From assembly GCA_029567025.1 (NCBI GenBank), contig JAKQLT010000042.1, positions 1 through 17,463 on the forward strand: a stretch of DNA of 17,463 nucleotides, given 5' to 3'. Shown in pieces: positions 6,555-13,944 of the stretch (position 1 is the stretch's first letter; each line of letters begins with the position of its first letter). The position numbers and the translations under genes were made by a program. Under the pieces are notes generated by a model. The model was not told the DNA's origin. It did no database searches and saw only the letters and a list, made by a program, of their open reading frames with translations. This DNA is from Candidatus Omnitrophota bacterium (lineage in GTDB: Bacteria > Omnitrophota > Gorgyraeia > Zapsychrales > Zapsychraceae).

Positions 6555-7500
6555 AATAGCCTCCGGATTTTCTTGCTCTTAAATAATCAGCTAAAACCTG
6601 ATGATGATCAAAAGCATACCTATGATTTAACAACTCCTCATAAGGAATCACTTTCAAATCTTGCGCATCATCACCGGATTTTGGCGTTCCAACGCCTTCG
6701 GCAATAAAAATTGTTGAAATAGTCTGAAATCGCGGATCACGCCCCATTTGAGAATAGGTATGAAATTGCCGTAAATTTTTAAGCTCTAAATGTGTTTCTT
6801 CTTTGGCCTCGCGCTTAGCCGCGTCTTCTAAACTTTCACCCCAATCTAAAAATCCTCCCGGAAGCGCCCAACCATACGGCGGATTCGAACGCTCAATAAT
6901 CACAATGCCTTGTTTTAATTCGATAATAATATCAACACACACAAACGGATCTAACCCCAAATCTTCCTGAAGATGGCGCATATAACCTGAAATAGTTTTA
7001 TCAAAAATATCATAATCCTTATCATGATAAAGACAAAAAATGATTTCCTTAATAGTTGTTTCTTTATGATGACGCAAAAACTTCCACGCTTCCTGCGCCA
7101 TAATTTTAGCCGCGCCTACAAGCGAAAATTTCCCCACACCGCATCCTAAAGCCGGAAACGCGACAGATTTTATTTTTAATTGATCCGCGCATGTCAGAGC
7201 GCTAAAAGTCGCGGCACGGATTTTATGTTCATCTGTCTTAAAATCCATTCCCATTGTCGCGGCATGAATCACATATTGTGCTTTTAATGTTCCGGCGGCT
7301 GTCGCAACCGATTCGCCGATTTTTATCGGGCCTTTTTTGACAGCTTCCTCTTCAATAATGTGTCCGCCTTTTTTTCGAATAACACCGGCCACACCGCCGC
7401 CCATGACAAGCTCATTATTCGCGGCGTTCACAATCGCATCAACGGACAGTTCCGTTAAATCCGCTTTAATTATTTTCAATTCCGCATTAAAGATTCTCAT
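6544..7500 (-). CDS. Macro domain-NUDIX hydrolase fusion (ADP-ribose processing)
   Basis: One 318-residue chain carries two domains. Residues 1-175 are a macro domain: KADLTELSVDAIVNAANN (12-29), the GGGVAG loop (34-39) and PALGCGVGKF (116-125), all ADP-ribose-contacting parts. Residues 180-310 are a NUDIX hydrolase whose box runs G216 to L238 (G-x5-E-x7-REAKEE), with the usual late Gly replaced by His237. Just after it, RDPRFQTIS (254-262) and a GDDA...FDHH pattern near the C-terminus resemble ADP-ribose pyrophosphatases. A plausible role is to deacetylate O-acetyl-ADP-ribose or release ADP-ribose from targets, then cut it to AMP and ribose 5-phosphate. That coupling is inferred from the fusion. 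AGGA precedes the ATG, which lies 15 bases after the protease gene. The substrate could also be another NDP-sugar. Confidence 0.9.
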   Translation of the reverse strand: MRIFNAELKIIKADLTELSVDAIVNAANNELVMGGGVAGVIRKKGGHIIEEEAVKKGPIKIGESVATAAGTLKAQYVIHAATMGMDFKTDEHKIRAATFSALTCADQLKIKSVAFPALGCGVGKFSLVGAAKIMAQEAWKFLRHHKETTIKEIIFCLYHDKDYDIFDKTISGYMRHLQEDLGLDPFVCVDIIIELKQGIVIIERSNPPYGWALPGGFLDWGESLEDAAKREAKEETHLELKNLRQFHTYSQMGRDPRFQTISTIFIAEGVGTPKSGDDAQDLKVIPYEELLNHRYAFDHHQVLADYLRARKSGGYYVS

Positions 7501-7515
7501 GAATTTTTCCTATTT

Positions 7516-8283
7516 TTACATACTATTATTTATTATTAAATTACGTTTACTTAAATATTCTTTTAACGGGATATCTAAAAATGGTAATTTAATATTAGCT
7601 AAAAATCTAACATCTATGGCTCTCCCAAAATAATAGACTTCAGATCGTTCATATATCTTTTTTTCTTCTTTTTCAATAACTTCTGCAATAGGAATTCTAT
7701 TTTGATCAGAAACTACAACATCTGTTATAATTCCCTTAACTATAACTTCTTCTTTATCGGAAGAATATATCGGGGCACCTGAAAGCCCTTTAGGGCAATA
7801 AAAAGATAATTCATAAAATCCATAATTTTCTAAACCTTCATATGGCGGAGAATTTGAAACTATATGCCCTTTGAATGATCGAATGCCAATCCAACCAGTT
7901 GCTGGATCAAAAGTTTGTGCATATCCAGCGGTTTGAACATCAGAAAGCATTGGAAGCTGTTCAGAAAAATCCCATTTTAATTTACTAAAAGATATTGTTT
8001 TTGTATTAACTCTTATAACCCCAAGATCAAAATTCTGCGTTCTCTGTATTTCAGCTATTTTTATCGCTTTCCAACAATTCTTTCTTCTATCATAAATACC
8101 TAACATAGATTCTTTCTTACCTTTTAAAGCATCAACCACATGGCCAGCTGTTAAAAAAATATTATCACTTATCGCAAAAGCAGTCCCATAAACATTTTGA
8201 CACAAAACGTTTCGATTCTCTTTATTAATTTTATCAACAACTAAAACAGGAAAGAAAAACCTAAACGTATCAAATTTATTCAT
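7516..8283 (-). CDS. Trypsin-like serine protease, probably cytoplasmic
   Basis: The 255-residue product has a chymotrypsin-fold peptidase pattern: TAGHVV with His48, NFDLGVI with Asp86, and PKGLSGAP with Ser168, spaced as a catalytic triad. The serine motif is GLSGAP rather than GDSGGP, as in distant trypsin-like families. There is no signal peptide and no PDZ domain, so it is not a standard DegP/HtrA and is probably cytoplasmic. It is flanked by cca (17-base gap) and the macro-NUDIX gene (15-base gap) in the same direction. Its DNA looks different: a hand count gives 34 G/C in the 120 bases 7621-7740 against 43 in 8701-8820 of the neighbour, and CGCG-type runs common nearby are missing. This hints at later acquisition. 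The target is unknown. GAGG lies about 13 bases before the ATG, a long spacing. Confidence 0.82.
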   Translation of the reverse strand: MNKFDTFRFFFPVLVVDKINKENRNVLCQNVYGTAFAISDNIFLTAGHVVDALKGKKESMLGIYDRRKNCWKAIKIAEIQRTQNFDLGVIRVNTKTISFSKLKWDFSEQLPMLSDVQTAGYAQTFDPATGWIGIRSFKGHIVSNSPPYEGLENYGFYELSFYCPKGLSGAPIYSSDKEEVIVKGIITDVVVSDQNRIPIAEVIEKEEKKIYERSEVYYFGRAIDVRFLANIKLPFLDIPLKEYLSKRNLIINNSM

Positions 8284-8300
8284 TTTAATAATATTCCCTC

Positions 8301-9731
8301 TTATTTTAAGACGATCTTTTTTGCCAAGGCCAACGCCTCTTGCCTTGTTGTAATCTTTCCTAAACTCTGCGCTTCATCGACGGCGGATAAAATCTTACTG
8401 AATAACGGCGACGGCGTTAATTTAAGTTGACGAATCAGATCATATCCATTGATCAAGCGCTTAAAAATTTTCTCTTTCTTTTTATCAAAATATTTTTGAA
8501 TAAGCGATAAGCACAGATTCTCATGATGTCTTTGATCTTTTTCGCTGGTTAAAGGTCCGCGCGTCGAACGCTGGTCCGCCAACGAAAGCAATAAAATGCC
8601 AACAGCCTCATCTTTGGTGTCGCGAAAATAACGATAGACGGCCTTATCCGTCGGGCGTTTAAAATTCGATAAATACCCCGGGCGTAAATGCCACAAAACC
8701 ATATCTTCTAAAATATGCCGTTCGCGCACCGATATCTTAAGAAGTTTCGCGATAGAGCGGACAATATTTTTCCCAATATGTTCATGCCCATGAAAGATAA
8801 ATTTCTTTTTTCCATCTTCACGGCGGGAATCCGGCTTGCCAATATCATGCAAAAGTGCGGCTAATTTTAAAAGCGCGTAACGCGGGCGATTCGACGCTAA
8901 ATTCTCATTTAAATATTCTTGCCATTGGGAATCCCGCACATTATCTAAAATCTTCTCAAGTTGAACAACCGTTTCTAAAGAATGCTCCCACACGTTTAAA
9001 TGATGATACGCGCCTTGCGCGCAGTTAAACATCACCCGGATTTGTGGTAACACGGCTTCTAAAAGCCCGACTTTATGCATTTGTTTTAACGTCGCCGCGG
9101 CGCGCGGACTTTTAAAAATTTTAAACAATTCCTCACAGACGCGCTCGTAAGAAACTTTTTTTATCAAATTCCTATCTTTTTTAATCTGATCGAGAGTTTT
9201 TCTATCGATCTTAAACCCCAGAACAGCTTTCAAACTAAAGGCGCGCATCATACGTAACGGGTCATCTATAAAAACCCGAGAAGAAATCTGGCGGATTGTT
9301 CGAGCTCTAATATCTTTGATCGCTTGTTTTTGTTTTAATAAAAACGGCCTTAAATCATCTTCTCTTAAAATATCCTCAAGTTTTATATATAAAGCATTAA
9401 TGGTAAAATCTCTTTTCTTTAAATCTTTCTCAAATGTCTTGTCACGAAACTTTGTAAAATCAAAAGTATAAATTGCCGCATTCATTTTTTTAACCACGCG
9501 CGCGCATTGATTGCCTTCATCCAATAGGACATACGCCCCTCTAATTTTTTTAGCGAAATCCTTAGCGAGATTTAAAGCGCCTAAAGAAACAGCGAAATCA
9601 AAATCTTTTTTTATCTCACCTAAGAAATAATCCCTTAAAAATCCACCGACCAAATAAATAGACTTTTTTTTCGCGCGAGCTAAAATCTGAAGCGTTCTTA
9701 ATTGAGGAACATCATTGAGGAAGGGCATCAT
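8301..9731 (-). CDS. cca: CCA-adding-type tRNA nucleotidyltransferase with HD domain
   Basis: The product (476 residues) is a class II nucleotidyltransferase. The head domain has LVGGFLRDYFLG (27-38) and the metal-binding D43-x-D45, then RDFTINAL (107-114) and DDPLRMMRA (156-164). An HD phosphohydrolase-like domain follows, with LLHDIGKP (HD at 295-296) and HGHEHIG (314-320), and the C-terminal region keeps the PolyA_pol tail pattern (LKLTPSP...VDEAQSLGKITTRQEAL). It repairs or builds the 3' CCA end of tRNAs; sequence alone does not exclude a poly(A) polymerase or an A-adding or CC-adding specialist. Two consecutive ATGs (9731 and 9728) are possible starts, with only a weak GAG upstream. It follows the DUF151 gene by 18 bases. 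Confidence 0.9.
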   Translation of the reverse strand: MMPFLNDVPQLRTLQILARAKKKSIYLVGGFLRDYFLGEIKKDFDFAVSLGALNLAKDFAKKIRGAYVLLDEGNQCARVVKKMNAAIYTFDFTKFRDKTFEKDLKKRDFTINALYIKLEDILREDDLRPFLLKQKQAIKDIRARTIRQISSRVFIDDPLRMMRAFSLKAVLGFKIDRKTLDQIKKDRNLIKKVSYERVCEELFKIFKSPRAAATLKQMHKVGLLEAVLPQIRVMFNCAQGAYHHLNVWEHSLETVVQLEKILDNVRDSQWQEYLNENLASNRPRYALLKLAALLHDIGKPDSRREDGKKKFIFHGHEHIGKNIVRSIAKLLKISVRERHILEDMVLWHLRPGYLSNFKRPTDKAVYRYFRDTKDEAVGILLLSLADQRSTRGPLTSEKDQRHHENLCLSLIQKYFDKKKEKIFKRLINGYDLIRQLKLTPSPLFSKILSAVDEAQSLGKITTRQEALALAKKIVLK

Positions 9732-9749
9732 AAAAAACTCTATGAGAGG

Positions 9750-10157
9750 TTATTCCATCTTAAAAAGCATGGCTTTTTCTAAAACTTTTTCTTCAACAAA
9801 AATCGAAGCTCCGGCGCGCACCGCTAAAGCAATGCCATCAGAAGGACGCGTATCAATAAATTTTTCTTGATCTTCTTTTGTTTTAATTTTTAATTTCGCA
9901 TGAAAAGTGCCGTCAATCATCTTATCAATAAACAAATACTCCAATTTCGCGTCCAATCCTTTCATCAAAGATAATAATAAATCATGCGTCAAAGGCCGGG
10001 GCGGCTTTACTCCCGCTATTTTCATTTTAATACTCGAGGCCTCGATATAACCGATGATAATGGGAAATTGCCGTTTACCTTTTTTTTCTTTTAAGACAAT
10101 AACCTGATCCTGGCGTTTTTCATCGATAATGATATTTTTTAATTCCACTTCGATCAT
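9750..10157 (-). CDS. Bifunctional nuclease-domain (BFN, DUF151) protein
   Basis: The 135-residue product is a single BFN/DUF151 domain. It shows LPI-type core strands (FPIIIGYIEA, 31-40), the conserved PPRPLTHDL (52-60), and RPSDGIALAVRAGASIFV (104-121), the strongest family signature. Members have been reported to have RNase and DNase activity, but the cellular job in most bacteria is unknown. Length is near the minimal domain with no added UVR motif. It lies seven bases after nrdR with a poor ribosome-binding site, so it is probably translated by coupling. Confidence 0.9.
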   Translation of the reverse strand: MIEVELKNIIIDEKRQDQVIVLKEKKGKRQFPIIIGYIEASSIKMKIAGVKPPRPLTHDLLLSLMKGLDAKLEYLFIDKMIDGTFHAKLKIKTKEDQEKFIDTRPSDGIALAVRAGASIFVEEKVLEKAMLFKME

Positions 10158-10164
10158 GACAACA

Positions 10165-10638
10165 TCACTTTTTTTCTTTTTCCTTATCTTTATCCAGCAT
10201 AAATTTTAATTCATGCATAAATTGATTCACGTCGCGAAATTGACGATAGACAGAGGCAAAACGCACATACGCGACATCATCCAATTGCGCTAACTTTTCC
10301 ATAATAAGCTCGCCAATATCTTTAGAATGGACTTCACGGTCAAAGCGTTTTTGAATTGTCCGTTCAATTTCACCGGCAACGCGCTCAATATCCTCAATGC
10401 TGACAGGCCGTTTTTCACACGCCTTAACAAGACCGGAAATAATTTTCTTGGGATCAAACGGCTGGCGACGACTATCGCGCTTGACCACCATCAAAGGAAC
10501 ATTCTCGACATATTCATACGTGGTAAAACGTTTTTCGCATTTTAAACATTCCCGGCGGCGACGAATAGCGGTGCCATCACTGCTTAAACGAGAATCAATC
10601 ACTTTTGTTTCTTTATAATGACATGTGGGGCATTTCAT
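10165..10638 (-). CDS. nrdR: NrdR, ribonucleotide reductase repressor
   Basis: NrdR senses ATP/dATP and represses ribonucleotide reductase genes by binding NrdR boxes. The 157-residue product has the N-terminal zinc ribbon (C3-x2-C6 and C31-x2-C34), the basic RRRRE stretch (26-30), FTTYEYVE (38-45), and an ATP-cone domain (about 49-139) with VVKRDSRRQPFD and YVRFASVYRQF (124-134). A short Asp/Lys/Glu tail ends the protein. Length is normal. GGAG lies seven bases before the ATG. No nrd genes or NrdR boxes are in this window, so its targets lie elsewhere. nrdR next to glyA is a common arrangement. Confidence 0.97.
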   Translation of the reverse strand: MKCPTCHYKETKVIDSRLSSDGTAIRRRRECLKCEKRFTTYEYVENVPLMVVKRDSRRQPFDPKKIISGLVKACEKRPVSIEDIERVAGEIERTIQKRFDREVHSKDIGELIMEKLAQLDDVAYVRFASVYRQFRDVNQFMHELKFMLDKDKEKEKK

Positions 10639-10661
10639 ACATAAGCTCCAAACAACATCAA

Positions 10662-11912
10662 CTAACTCTGACCTAAATCTTTATAAATAGGAAACGCTTT
10701 TGTTAATTTCTCGACTTCAGCTTTAACGCCATTAAGTTTTGACTTATCATTCTTATTCACAATGGCCGCATCGATTAAACGCGCTATCGTTTTCATCTCT
10801 TGTTCTTTCATCCCACGAGTCGTTACCGCAGGAGTTCCTATTCGAATACCGCTTGTAACCGTCGGAGGTTGAGGATCAAAAGGAATCAAATTCTTATTAA
10901 CGGTAATGCGAACCTCATCTAAAATAACAGAAGCTTCTTTCCCTGTTGTATTTTTAGGCCGTAAATCCACCATAAAAAGATGATTATCCGTCCCGCCCGC
11001 GACAATACGAAAACCTAATTTCTTCATTTCTTCGGAAAAAACTTGGGAATTCTTTAAAATTTGTTTTTGATATTCCTTAAAGGACGGACTTGACGCTTCC
11101 TGAAAGGCCATAGCTTTGGCCGCGATCACATGCATCAACGGCCCGCCTTGAATACCAGGAAAAATCCGTGCATCAATTTTCTTGGCAAATTCTTCTCGGC
11201 ATAAAATCATCCCGCCCCGAGGACCGCGAAGCGTTTTATGCGTGGTTGTTGTCACAAATTCCGCGCACTCAACAGGATTCGGATGAAGCCCTGCCGCCAC
11301 AAGTCCGGCAATATGAGCCATATCGACAAATAAATACGCGCCGACCTTATCGCAAATCTGACGAAATCGCGCAAAATCAATCTTGCGAGAATAAGCCGAC
11401 GCACCGGCAACAATCATTTTTGGTTTATATTCTTTCGCCAACCGTTCAATCTCATCATAATCTAACATTTCCGTCTGCGGATTAACTTTATATGAAACCA
11501 CATTATAAGACATCCCGGAAAAATTAATTTTAAGCCCATGCGTCAAATGCCCGCCACACGCCAAATCAAGCGCAAGAATAGTATCATTATATTGAAGCGC
11601 GGCTAAATAAACTGCCATATTCGCCTGCGAACCTGAATGCGGCTGGACGTTCACATGCTGGGCGCCAAATAATTTTTTTGCGCGATCAATAGCCAATTGT
11701 TCAGCTTTATCGACATATTCACATCCGCCATACCAACGCGCAGAAGGATAACCTTCCGCGTATTTATTCGTCAAGACACTTCCTTGCGCTTCTAAAACAG
11801 CTTCAGAAACAATATTCTCTGACGCAATAAGCTCTAAATTATTTTGTTGGCGGTGAATTTCATCAACGAGCGCTTGATATAACTCTGGGTCTGTTTTTTG
11901 AATATGTCTCAT
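10662..11912 (-). CDS. glyA: GlyA, serine hydroxymethyltransferase
   Basis: This PLP enzyme interconverts serine and glycine, loading tetrahydrofolate with one-carbon units needed for purines and thymidylate. Numbering from ATG 11912: LELIASEN (26-33), YAEGYP (51-56), HSGSQAN (92-98), FVDMAHIAGLVAAG (195-208), the Schiff-base lysine K226 in TTTTHKTLRGPRGG, and GIQGGP. The length of 416 residues is typical. The frame extends to a TTG at 11918, but AAGGA abuts that codon. It is six bases from ATG 11912, and this ATG overlaps the rpiB stop as ATGA, so 11912 is chosen. The position between rpiB and nrdR is conserved in many bacteria. Confidence 0.97.
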   Translation of the reverse strand: MRHIQKTDPELYQALVDEIHRQQNNLELIASENIVSEAVLEAQGSVLTNKYAEGYPSARWYGGCEYVDKAEQLAIDRAKKLFGAQHVNVQPHSGSQANMAVYLAALQYNDTILALDLACGGHLTHGLKINFSGMSYNVVSYKVNPQTEMLDYDEIERLAKEYKPKMIVAGASAYSRKIDFARFRQICDKVGAYLFVDMAHIAGLVAAGLHPNPVECAEFVTTTTHKTLRGPRGGMILCREEFAKKIDARIFPGIQGGPLMHVIAAKAMAFQEASSPSFKEYQKQILKNSQVFSEEMKKLGFRIVAGGTDNHLFMVDLRPKNTTGKEASVILDEVRITVNKNLIPFDPQPPTVTSGIRIGTPAVTTRGMKEQEMKTIARLIDAAIVNKNDKSKLNGVKAEVEKLTKAFPIYKDLGQS

Positions 11913-12355
11913 AAACAATCCTTTTCTATTTTTTTGATTTGATCAACGCGCCTTTGATGCCGTCCAGACTCAAAAGGCGTTTCAAGCCATGTTTTGATAA
12001 TGCCAGGCACATCACTTTTTTTTGTAAACTTCGCGCTTAAAACTAAAACATTCGCGTTATTATGCTGACGAGAAAGTTTCGCGGCTTGTTTATTATAACA
12101 AAGCGCGGCATAAGCGCCTTTCACTTTATTAGCGGTGATTGTTTGCCCAATCCCCGTCATACAAATAAGAATCCCTCGATGATCGGACGACTTGGCTACT
12201 TCTTGAGCAACTTTATACCCAATGAGAGGATAATCACAAGATTTTTTTTCATCCGTGCCCATATCCTTCACATCCATACCACGCTTTATTAAAAATTCTT
12301 TAATCTTTTTCTTTAATTCAAAACCTCGATGGTCCGCTCCAATAAAAATTTTCAT
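11909..12355 (-). CDS. rpiB: RpiB, ribose-5-phosphate isomerase B
   Basis: RpiB interconverts ribose 5-phosphate and ribulose 5-phosphate. The 148-residue product shows GADHRGFELK (6-15), DYP (41-43), the catalytic Cys65 in GILICMTGIGQTITANK, and SRQHNNANVLVLSAK (95-109). The usual C-G-T-G-I-G loop is C-M-T-G-I-G here, and the common GAR(V/I) after NVL is SAK. These departures might tune specificity (some RpiB relatives act on allose or galactose 6-phosphates), although genome position favours the ribose enzyme. It overlaps glyA by four bases (ATGA) and follows the Sua5-phosphatase gene by 15 bases, with AAAGGG upstream of its ATG. Confidence 0.93.
   Translation of the reverse strand: MKIFIGADHRGFELKKKIKEFLIKRGMDVKDMGTDEKKSCDYPLIGYKVAQEVAKSSDHRGILICMTGIGQTITANKVKGAYAALCYNKQAAKLSRQHNNANVLVLSAKFTKKSDVPGIIKTWLETPFESGRHQRRVDQIKKIEKDCL
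11919..11923 (-). promoter_or_regulatory. Ribosome-binding site of glyA
   Basis: AAGGA on the minus strand, six bases upstream of ATG 11912 and inside the end of rpiB. Its spacing supports 11912, and not the TTG at 11918, as the glyA start. Confidence 0.75.
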
Positions 12356-12370
12356 GAATCTTTTCCCTTT

Positions 12371-13435
12371 CTAAATAATATCAACGATCTTCTGAATCGC
12401 TTCTTTAATAATAAACGCACACTGGCGATAAGACGCCTCGGATGAGCCAATCGGATCTGGAATATCAAGATCCTCTTTCAACCCTTCTTTCGAATGGACA
12501 AATTCTTTAACAAAATACACACGCTTATCGGCCTGCGGAACTTTTTCTAAAACATATTGCCGATGAGCGCGCGACATCACAAAAATAAGATCCGCTTTTT
12601 TAATCATCCTACTTGTCAAATTATTCGCTTGATGACCCGAAGCATCCACGCCTAATTCTTTTAAAACCAAAAGTGTTTCCTTGCTTGGCGGTGAACTAAA
12701 AAAAACCGCGGTTCCGGCTGAGGCTACTTCAACATCATCGCGATTTTTGACGGCCTGCTTTAAAAGATATTGCGCCATTACCGACCGACAGGTATTTCCA
12801 GTACAAACAAATAAAATATTTTTCATCCGCGCTATAACATCTATTTCTCGCTGTGTGATTATCCCTTCCCGCAAAATTCTTGGCGACTCTTGAGAGAGAT
12901 CAACAACCGTCGAACTAACGCCAAGTTTTACGGATCCACCGTCTAATGCAACATCAACAAGGCCTTCCAAATCTTTTAAAGCTGCTTCACACGTTAACGC
13001 GGGCGGTTTGCCTTCTAAATTCGCGGAAGGCGCGGCAATGGGACATTGGGCTTCTTTAATAAGAGCTGCTACGATCGGATGATTCGGCATACGCAATCCA
13101 ATCGTTTTTCCTGATTCTTTCGACGGAACAACAATAGTCAAAGGCCCAGGCCAATAAGCATCCATAAGTTTATAAAAGATCGTTTTGTCAAAAAACGTAT
13201 GACGAAAGACATCTTCGGGCTCACTAATCAAAACAGAAAAGGGCTTATCTTCACTGCGTTGTTTAACGGTTTTCAATCGTTGGATAGCCTGGGGGTTGGA
13301 AAAATCAGCCCCAATGCCATACACCGTCTCCGTCGGAAAAACAACAAGACCACCTTGTCGGATGACTTTTGCCGCATCCGCTATAATCCCTTTATCAGGA
13401 TTTTGAAAAGAAAGTTTTATGACTTTTGTTTTCAA
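12371..13435 (-). CDS. Sua5/YrdC threonylcarbamoyl-AMP synthase fused to low-MW (arginine-type) phosphatase
   Basis: The 354-residue chain has two enzymes. Residues 1-203 are a YrdC/Sua5 domain that makes threonylcarbamoyl-AMP for t6A37 in tRNA: PTETVYGIGAD (34-44), KQRSEDKP (58-65), PGPLT (96-100), SAN (137-139). Residues 204-354 are a low-molecular-weight tyrosine-phosphatase fold: CTGNTCRS (C211 to S218, nucleophile C211, R217) and the acid Asp327 in DPIGSS. Thr215 matches the residue that steers Bacillus YwlE to phosphoarginine. The start is a TTG at 13433-13435 overlapping the purE stop (TTGA); no in-frame ATG fits and a TGA closes the frame just upstream. Met204 has no ribosome-binding site, so this is a real fusion. 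Order with rpiB and glyA matches ywlC-ywlE-ywlF-glyA. Confidence 0.93.
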   Translation of the reverse strand: MKTKVIKLSFQNPDKGIIADAAKVIRQGGLVVFPTETVYGIGADFSNPQAIQRLKTVKQRSEDKPFSVLISEPEDVFRHTFFDKTIFYKLMDAYWPGPLTIVVPSKESGKTIGLRMPNHPIVAALIKEAQCPIAAPSANLEGKPPALTCEAALKDLEGLVDVALDGGSVKLGVSSTVVDLSQESPRILREGIITQREIDVIARMKNILFVCTGNTCRSVMAQYLLKQAVKNRDDVEVASAGTAVFFSSPPSKETLLVLKELGVDASGHQANNLTSRMIKKADLIFVMSRAHRQYVLEKVPQADKRVYFVKEFVHSKEGLKEDLDIPDPIGSSEASYRQCAFIIKEAIQKIVDII

Positions 13436-13917
13436 CTTAAATCTGTTTCAAGAATTTTTTGCCGTTGTTTCTGTTTATAATCCTCTAATTTCTTTAAGAT
13501 CACTTGATCTTCAAGAGCTAAAATTCTTAAAGCTAATAACGCTGCATTCTGCGCGCCTGGTTTTCCAATCGCAACGGCCGCCACAGGAACTCCCGGCGGC
13601 ATTTGAACCGTTGATAATAACGCGTCCATCCCGTTTAAAGGAGTCGCATCAATCGGAATTCCGATGACAGGCAATAAAGTATGCGCGGCCACAACGCCTG
13701 ATAAAGCGGCGGAGGCCCCAGCTCCACAAATAACAACTTTAACCCCTTTGGCTTTTAATCCTTCGGCATATTGAGCAGTTTCTTTGGGCGTTCTGTGAGC
13801 GGATAACACTTTTATTTCATAACTGACACCAAACTCTTTTAATAACGCGGCGGCTTCTTCCATAATCGGTAAATCATTTTTACTGCCCATCATAATCGCA
13901 ATTTTAATGTCTGACAT
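13432..13917 (-). CDS. purE: PurE, AIR carboxylase / N5-CAIR mutase
   Basis: PurE forms CAIR in purine synthesis, either by moving the carboxyl of N5-CAIR (class I, with PurK) or by using CO2 directly (class II). The 161-residue product has MGSKND (10-15), LSAHRTP (38-44) with the catalytic His, GAGASAALSG (65-74), PVIGIPID, LLSTVQMPPGVPVAAVAIG (100-118) and NAALLA. Most of the sequence reads as class I, but the usual His in the G-x-x-A-A-H-L loop is Ala, and ALSG resembles class II enzymes. GGGAG lies six bases before the ATG. The 3' end overlaps the TTG of the Sua5 fusion. No purK is in the window. Confidence 0.94.
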   Translation of the reverse strand: MSDIKIAIMMGSKNDLPIMEEAAALLKEFGVSYEIKVLSAHRTPKETAQYAEGLKAKGVKVVICGAGASAALSGVVAAHTLLPVIGIPIDATPLNGMDALLSTVQMPPGVPVAAVAIGKPGAQNAALLALRILALEDQVILKKLEDYKQKQRQKILETDLS

Positions 13918-13944
13918 AACGCTCTCCCTTTTTTATGACTTTAG

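Noticed and set aside
6544..7500. Macro domain as the antitoxin of a DarTG-type system
   Set aside because: No DarT-like ADP-ribosyltransferase is adjacent, and the macro domain is fused to a NUDIX, which points to metabolite or ADP-ribose turnover.
11168..11485. 105-residue plus-strand ORF
   Set aside because: It lies fully antisense to the conserved core of glyA and shows no protein family features.
11913..11918. TTG start for glyA two codons upstream
   Set aside because: The ribosome-binding site abuts the TTG, while ATG 11912 has good spacing and overlaps the rpiB stop as ATGA.
12371..12826. Separate phosphatase gene starting at Met204 of the Sua5 fusion
   Set aside because: There is no ribosome-binding site before that ATG and no stop between the domains, so a fusion is the simpler reading.
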